A DNA stretch of 64,000 bases. It comes from Schistocephalus solidus (lineage: Eukaryota > Platyhelminthes > Cestoda > Diphyllobothriidea > Diphyllobothriidae). Location: contig WEDG01003956.1 in the NCBI GenBank assembly GCA_017591395.1, forward strand, positions 62,001 to 126,000. The letters run 5' to 3'. Under the pieces are notes generated by a model, which ran no database searches, had not been told where the DNA came from, and worked only from the letters and a program-made list of their open reading frames with translations. The translations under genes and the position numbers were made by a program. Positions 58,800-64,000 of this stretch are shown here, one piece after another; positions within the stretch are counted from its first letter, which is position 1, and every line of letters begins with the position of its first letter.

Positions 58800-60735
58800 A
58801 CTGCCCTTGTGGCAGATTGTAACGGTCGGCAAAGATTGTTTGAAATCCTTACTATGCTGTCGAACAGCAATGGTCGTCGAAGTGCGTTGTAATTACCCAC
58901 AGGCAACCACCTGCACTAATTAATATAAGGGTCATGCATTTTAAAACCGTTTTGTAGAAGGTTAATATTTTTCAGATGTGCAGTATGTGACTTAGGAAGT
59001 TCCTATTTCTTGAATACAATGTTCAAAATTTGTTAGTAACTGCATTAGACAGCGTTAACTACATGGCAGGGGGGAATCTACAAACGGGCGTTTCTTCCTC
59101 TTTTTCAAACTCAAGGCTCATTTAGTTTCCTTTTTGTAGTGAAATGAACCAGAATTAATAAAATTTAGACGGTGCGAAGAGCAAATGACTGTGAACACAT
59201 TTTTAACCGGTGCATGCAAAGACGAGATGAGAAATCAAGCCGCGTAGACTCAAGTAGGCTAAGAACGCCACAGGAGATTGCAATTTCTTCCTAGATGGGG
59301 TTGAACGCTGGTTGAAAGCAAAAAGCAGACGTCAAGTTATGTGACCCTCGAAGCCGCTTCCCATGAGCTTTAGCTGTTTACCAACCAATTACGGCAGATA
59401 AGAAAGAATGTTGTGTTACACGCGGATGACCGAATACACAATAACAGTTAGATATAACGAGGTCAAATCTGCAGTTGCTGTCACACTTTCAACTTGGATA
59501 AGGTCAAAATCTACGAGAGAGATGACTCATGTGTAAGTCGAGAGTGGCTTGAGTCAGCTCCGATGCAGGTTACTAACTGAACAGTACAATAATCTTCCTT
59601 CCCCGTGATCACCGCTAACGATGTTTGGGAAGGTGCATAATTGGTAAACTAAAATACTGAATAAGTATCGCGTCCAGCATCAGTGTCAATGAGGAACTCG
59701 TGGCTTATAACAACTCGGATGCGGGCGAACAATTACCAAAATCTGACAGGAATGCCTGAGTTGTTACTTTTTGTCCGTATGCTTCAGCGTAGCGATTGAT
59801 GACCATACATACTTGTCTTTTGTTTGTCCATTACCGATATATTTTGCTGTCGTTGAGGTCAAGTTTGACGTCACTGGGTGAATAACATCACTTTTCCAGT
59901 CAGTATCCTTCTATGATAGCAAATAATCCCAAAGTAATCTCTGGAATAAAGGGAGCTTGCATATTATCCACAGTTTGACAACAAATCTGTTTAGCGTGAA
60001 ATTAAGAGGTTTGTAATACAACCCTATCTAGTCACACCTATGCCTCCGGCTGTGCGAGCTCATTATTTCATTTGGTCTTCAGTTGACGTCCTGGCGTTCA
60101 GGAACTAATAGGACCAGGGCGTATATTTTTAAAGGCACGTCTAGTTTGTCTGTGGAGATCGGATTGAATGAGAGTTCATGCAAGCGTTATGCAATTTCAC
60201 ACAGTTTTTTCGTTTTTCAAAAACTGGAATATTTATTGCTTAAAAGTGTGACCTTTACAGAATATGAGTTTTTGGGAAATGCCGACATAAACATTAAATG
60301 TATTTTGCAATATTTCTCACAAAAATAAACAAATTTATACAGATATCGAACACCATCTTGAAATGGTGGGGTCATTTGGTAGTGAGTCTTATCAAGTTTG
60401 CTAAACACTATTTGTTGATGGGATTCATATTTGAAGATCGGTACGCTACTGTACTGGCATCAGTTCGAGATTCTGTTCATTGCTACTGAGAATTACAATC
60501 TGTATTAAGTAACTTTTTCTGGTGACAAGCTTTTCAAAAATATAAATTTATGCTTTGTAACTTTCGCATCTATCTTCTGCTAGCTATTTTTTTGGAAATT
60601 TCATTAACCCCAGGCTTCCAATTATCTTATTTTATGTTTAAAGGAATCTGTTTTTAAACCATTCAATTGTTCATGTCCTGTTTGGTTTTTGACAGGAGAG
60701 ACTAAGCAGAGCTAGACGCTCAAACGTACTGTCTC
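58800..60735. other. Probable intron of the paralogue, nothing recognised
   Basis: No conserved frame or known repeat identified. Short unsupported frames only. Confidence 0.35.
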
Positions 60736-60739
60736 TGAA

Positions 60740-61160
60740 AATAAGAACTAGGTTATAGGCAGATTAGCAGTGCCAACAAAAACAAGGGAGACTATAATGG
60801 CCATTTCGGGCTCATTAGCCGTCACCAGCCTCTCATACCCAACCACAGGATATGTGCTGCACAAGGCTCGATCCCACGAGCGTTTGATAAAAAGTGTAAA
60901 GCTCTTAGTCACTGAGGTTTGAATTTCTGATCAGCAGGTCGCGGGTTTAGGCCTCAGGCGCGGCAGCACCTGGGGTTGGTTACGGCTTGCTCAAAAGCCG
61001 GGAATGGCGATTCTGTTCTCCCTTGTCCTTGTCGGCAATGTTCATCTGCCTATACTGCTAGTCACTATGCGGCTGCTGGCGGGGCTCAAGACTGAGTCCC
61101 AAGGCATATCGGGACGTGCGAGACCCATAACCGATCGGTGAACATTAATCAACCAACAAC
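60740..61160. mobile_element. Inverted SINE pair
   Basis: Left half is a minus-strand copy (body complementary to 'caacaaaaacaagggagact' near 60775-60794, head decayed near 60880-60915). Right half is a plus-strand copy starting near 60935 with a B-box region (caggtcgcgggtttaggcct), body (cttgctcaaaagccgggaat, ctcccttgtccttgtcggca) and a full tail ending in the 'taaccgatcggtgaacatta' block near 61128-61147. Confidence 0.7.
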
Positions 61161-61164
61161 GGGG

Positions 61165-62730
61165 TGACCAAAAATTTAGAAAAGCATAAATCTTTGTCTC
61201 ATATTGGAAGTGTTTAAGAATGTGACCGCTCCCAGCGTCAAATAAAACCGGCAGATGATGATCAATTTTTAGGGACGAATTTTTTTGCCTATGATTGGCT
61301 ACTGGACAGAAAGTAATAACTTTAAGTAATATGTTGACTCAAATCGTTAACAATCAGCATATAAAAATTGCGTTTAAACAACTGCTACTTGTTAGAGAAC
61401 CTGCGAATTAATAAAAGCACTAAGTTTCCGTAATACGTTTTACGCAGTTCAACAAGGCAGTTCATACAGGAGAAATGAGAATCCTCAGTGATATAAACAG
61501 GAGAAATACATGCCTCAAAGTTTTGTTAATTTTCTTTGCGCAAGTCACATGCTTGTCTATGGATGAAACGGCTTTCATGGACCAAAACCTTAAAAATATG
61601 GCTTCTTGTAGCATATAAAATATTATTGCTTTATGAAACGGCGTCTAGGCTAAGTTACATTCATGATAGTATATTTTCATATTTCGTTTTATCGATGACG
61701 GATACAGAGCAGAATTGTGTCGCGTCACTCTCAAAGTACTGCTCTTGAACGTTGGTTCACCAGTGAAATCAAACACAAGGTCATTTACTGTCATCCTTCT
61801 CTTAATTCCAATCGGCGAAATAATGGAGGAGGAGAAGAGATCAACCAAGGCCGTCTCCTCCAACGACTCATGTTTTGGCTTTTGATCTGTTTTACATTTG
61901 ATGGGATAGTACATAAGTAAGCTTAAGGTCAGTTGCTGGGGTATTCGCCCTCTGAGCTCACGATAAAAGGTATTCCGTAGCAACCCGGTAGCACTAGTTT
62001 CATTGACGACAATGCATTCGTCCTACTTTGCGGAAAACTAGATTCACTAAATCCTAGCTTTGGACATCGCGGACATTCGACTCAAAAGCAGGAAACCTGG
62101 CTGCCATGTTCCAGATATAACAGGTTTCTGAGGGCCACAGCACACCAGGTAGTAACACACACCGAGGACGGCAGCTCTTAAGCAGGTACGCGCTAGACCA
62201 AACAATCGGCGAAAAAGTGAAAATGGTGCAGAGGAACAAAAGCTACAGTAGATGAACTCGAGTAGCCCTTGTGCCTGTCTGACGCACCCGGGTCGAAACC
62301 AAAATTTTGCAGTTGCTGATAAAACGGATATGTATAATGCCATCTTTGGTAACCGGCGCCGCTCAAAGATTCAAGGCCACGAATCGGATGCAAGTTTATC
62401 AGAGGCCATCTATTGGGTTTTTCGTAATTCCAGAAATACTAAGACGGACACATCGAAAGACCATCACAGATAAGCTTGAGTCAACACGCCGACGGAACAA
62501 AGAGGTTTGGCATACAAATGCACAAATAAACCAATTTGTGGCAAACTTGCATTTTTTAGGTCCTATTGACAGGCTTTAACAGATGGACTCGCGGAAGTGA
62601 AAATCGAACATCAAGTAGACGCGGTGGGAAGAGCAGTGCAGCAGTTAGCGTCCGTTCTACAGTGAGCACAACGGAAATCGCCTGCTACCTACGGCCCAAC
62701 AAACGACCCCAATATTATCGGGTGCTGCAG
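61165..62730. other. Nothing recognised
   Basis: Overlapping frames on both strands up to 112 codons (61645-61983 minus), without motifs I recognise. Confidence 0.35.
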
Positions 62731-62734
62731 TCAG

Positions 62735-63130
62735 CACTGCCCCCTCTGACCCCGTGTCTATGAGGACGTGCCACGTAGGCTCTTGTTTGCAGGAGAATTC
62801 CATCGACAAAGACAAGGGAGACTGGAATAGCCATGTTTGGCCGATTAGCCCTTATCAGCCAGCCATACCCAAACTTAGATGTGGCCATGCCTGAGGCTCG
62901 AAGCTGCGACCTGCTAGTTGGAAGTCCAAACCCCTAAAGATTGAGGCACGGGCTAGTTGTCCTGTCATTTTTATCGGGAATATAACTAATGGTAGATGGG
63001 CGTTCATAGACCGCTGGTCCCGCTGTGCCTTGGGGCTCACTCTCGTGCCCCACCAGCAGCCGCATAGCCGCTTGTAATATAACAGGCAGATGAATATTGC
63101 CGGCAAATATAAGGGCGACTAGAATGGCAA
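62735..63130 (-). mobile_element. tRNA-derived SINE copy with flanking shared segment
   Basis: Minus copy: body complementary to 'gacaaagacaagggagactg' (62805-62824), B-box region near 62893-62915, head near 62935-62955, tail-type block 'ggggctcactctcgtgcccc' (63032-63051), then the start of a further unit (ggcaaatataagggcgacta). The left flank 'ctcttgtttgcagg' (62780-62793) recurs at 63.72 kb next to another SINE body. Confidence 0.7.
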
Positions 63131-63659
63131 TTTCTGTACTGCTGGCGTGCTTAGAGAGAGAGACCGATTCATTTTATTTTGAAAGCATCATTTCAACTTT
63201 TTCAGCAAAAAGGCCTTCATTTATTGTGGAAAACAATTGGTATGCAAAGAGACCGCCGGAAGTAAACAGCAGACATGTAGTAACCGAAAGCTGCAACTTT
63301 CCGCATCATGAACGGTCGTCCGTGAATGCGTCGCAAAATTGTGTCAGATTTTCTTTAAAACGTGCAGGTATCATTCTCAAATGACCTTCTTATCGTAGTT
63401 AATATAAACAAATAGCCGTGTCCAATGAGAAAAGTGGACCAGCCCATGTACATATAAGAAACTTCACATGTGAATGATGGAGAAAAAATGGTGGCTTAAC
63501 TTCAAAAGCCGACCGAGATTATTTCTGATAATCAGCAACACACGATGATCTGGAAAGAATAGAGCTAATATAATAAGGGAGTTTTGGGCAGCCACAGCTG
63601 GTTAGTTAGCCATCGCCCGTCAACCGCACATGCGCCCCTGTTAAAGCGAATATCAACGG

Positions 63660-63785
63660 CAGAACGGCAATAGCTTGTTGCGTGTCAGCATGACCCCGCG
63701 TCTATGATGACGTGCCTTAGGCTCTTGTTTGCAGAAAAATTCTTACCTACAAAGACAAGGGAGATTGGAATGGCCATAATGTTCG
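63660..63785 (-). mobile_element. SINE end fragment with shared flank
   Basis: 'gaccccgcgtctatgatgac' and 'ctcttgtttgcag' (63720-63733) repeat the flank of the previous copy (62749-62792). 'caaagacaagggagattgga' (63750-63769) is the body end. The rest of the SINE is missing. Confidence 0.6.
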
Positions 63786-64000
63786 TCTTTAAACGGGTGG
63801 GAGGGCAAACAAAGATTTCTCACGATATTTTCTACTTCACATAAATAACAAAATGCAAAGCCCTTACTTGTATTATTTATTTATTTATACTATCCGCAAA
63901 CGGCATAAACATAGCGCCACTCCAAACCAAAAGATCAGGTCGGTTCAAAAGCACAAGGCAGGAAAAAAGTGCCGATATTTACGTTATTCTATCGATTTTA

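Noticed and set aside
1..64000. CRISPR array, prokaryotic operon or phage-type system
   Set aside because: No regularly spaced identical repeats, no operon-like gene packing and no Shine-Dalgarno-led ORFs; all signals are of a metazoan genome.

Overview
The window is eukaryotic: AT-rich, no operons, coding exons of 80-400 bp with consensus GT/AG splice sites scattered over tens of kilobases, and a heavy load of decayed retroelements. The retroelements point to a diphyllobothriidean tapeworm (Schistocephalus/Spirometra/Dibothriocephalus group). The main clue is a non-LTR retrotransposon whose AP-endonuclease/reverse-transcriptase ORF ends in C2H2 zinc fingers, a family I associate from memory with those genomes; no search was run, so the organism call is an inference.

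The one well-supported host gene is an ephexin-family RhoGEF (DH-PH-SH3) on the + strand. I reconstructed ten exons from 12,234 to 45,262 whose splice phases all agree and which encode 653 contiguous residues to a stop codon. The order is acidic N-terminal segment with the pre-DH tryptophan motif, DH domain (four exons), PH domain with a Ser-rich insertion, then SH3 and a basic C-terminal tail. Its 5' end was not found. A second exon, homologous to the first one found and with the same phases at both ends, lies at 58,393-58,739, about 13 kb past the stop. It looks like the start of a tandem paralogue that runs off the window.

Layout. 1-2.3 kb: nothing recognised. 2.3-6.45 kb: stacked fragments of the zinc-finger LINE in both orientations. 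6.45-12.2 kb: AT-rich, gene-free, with two degenerate TTAGGG-like tracts. 12.2-45.3 kb: the RhoGEF gene. Its introns hold one nearly complete zinc-finger LINE (17.3-22.6 kb, - strand), a CR1-like LINE, several Penelope-like element (PLE) remnants, a clustered tRNA-derived SINE family, and three copies of a terminal-inverted-repeat element with a TTAGGG-like interior. 45.3-58.4 kb: intergenic, with a SINE pair, a palindromic MITE-like hairpin, a nearly identical 449-bp direct repeat bracketing a PLE, an ATT microsatellite and a possible orphan DH-like exon. 58.4-64 kb: the paralogue exon, then SINE copies.

The exon structure and domain assignments rest on translated motifs, phase consistency and family knowledge. 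Transposon boundaries are approximate unless a precise junction is stated. No RNA genes, CRISPR arrays or prokaryotic signals were seen.
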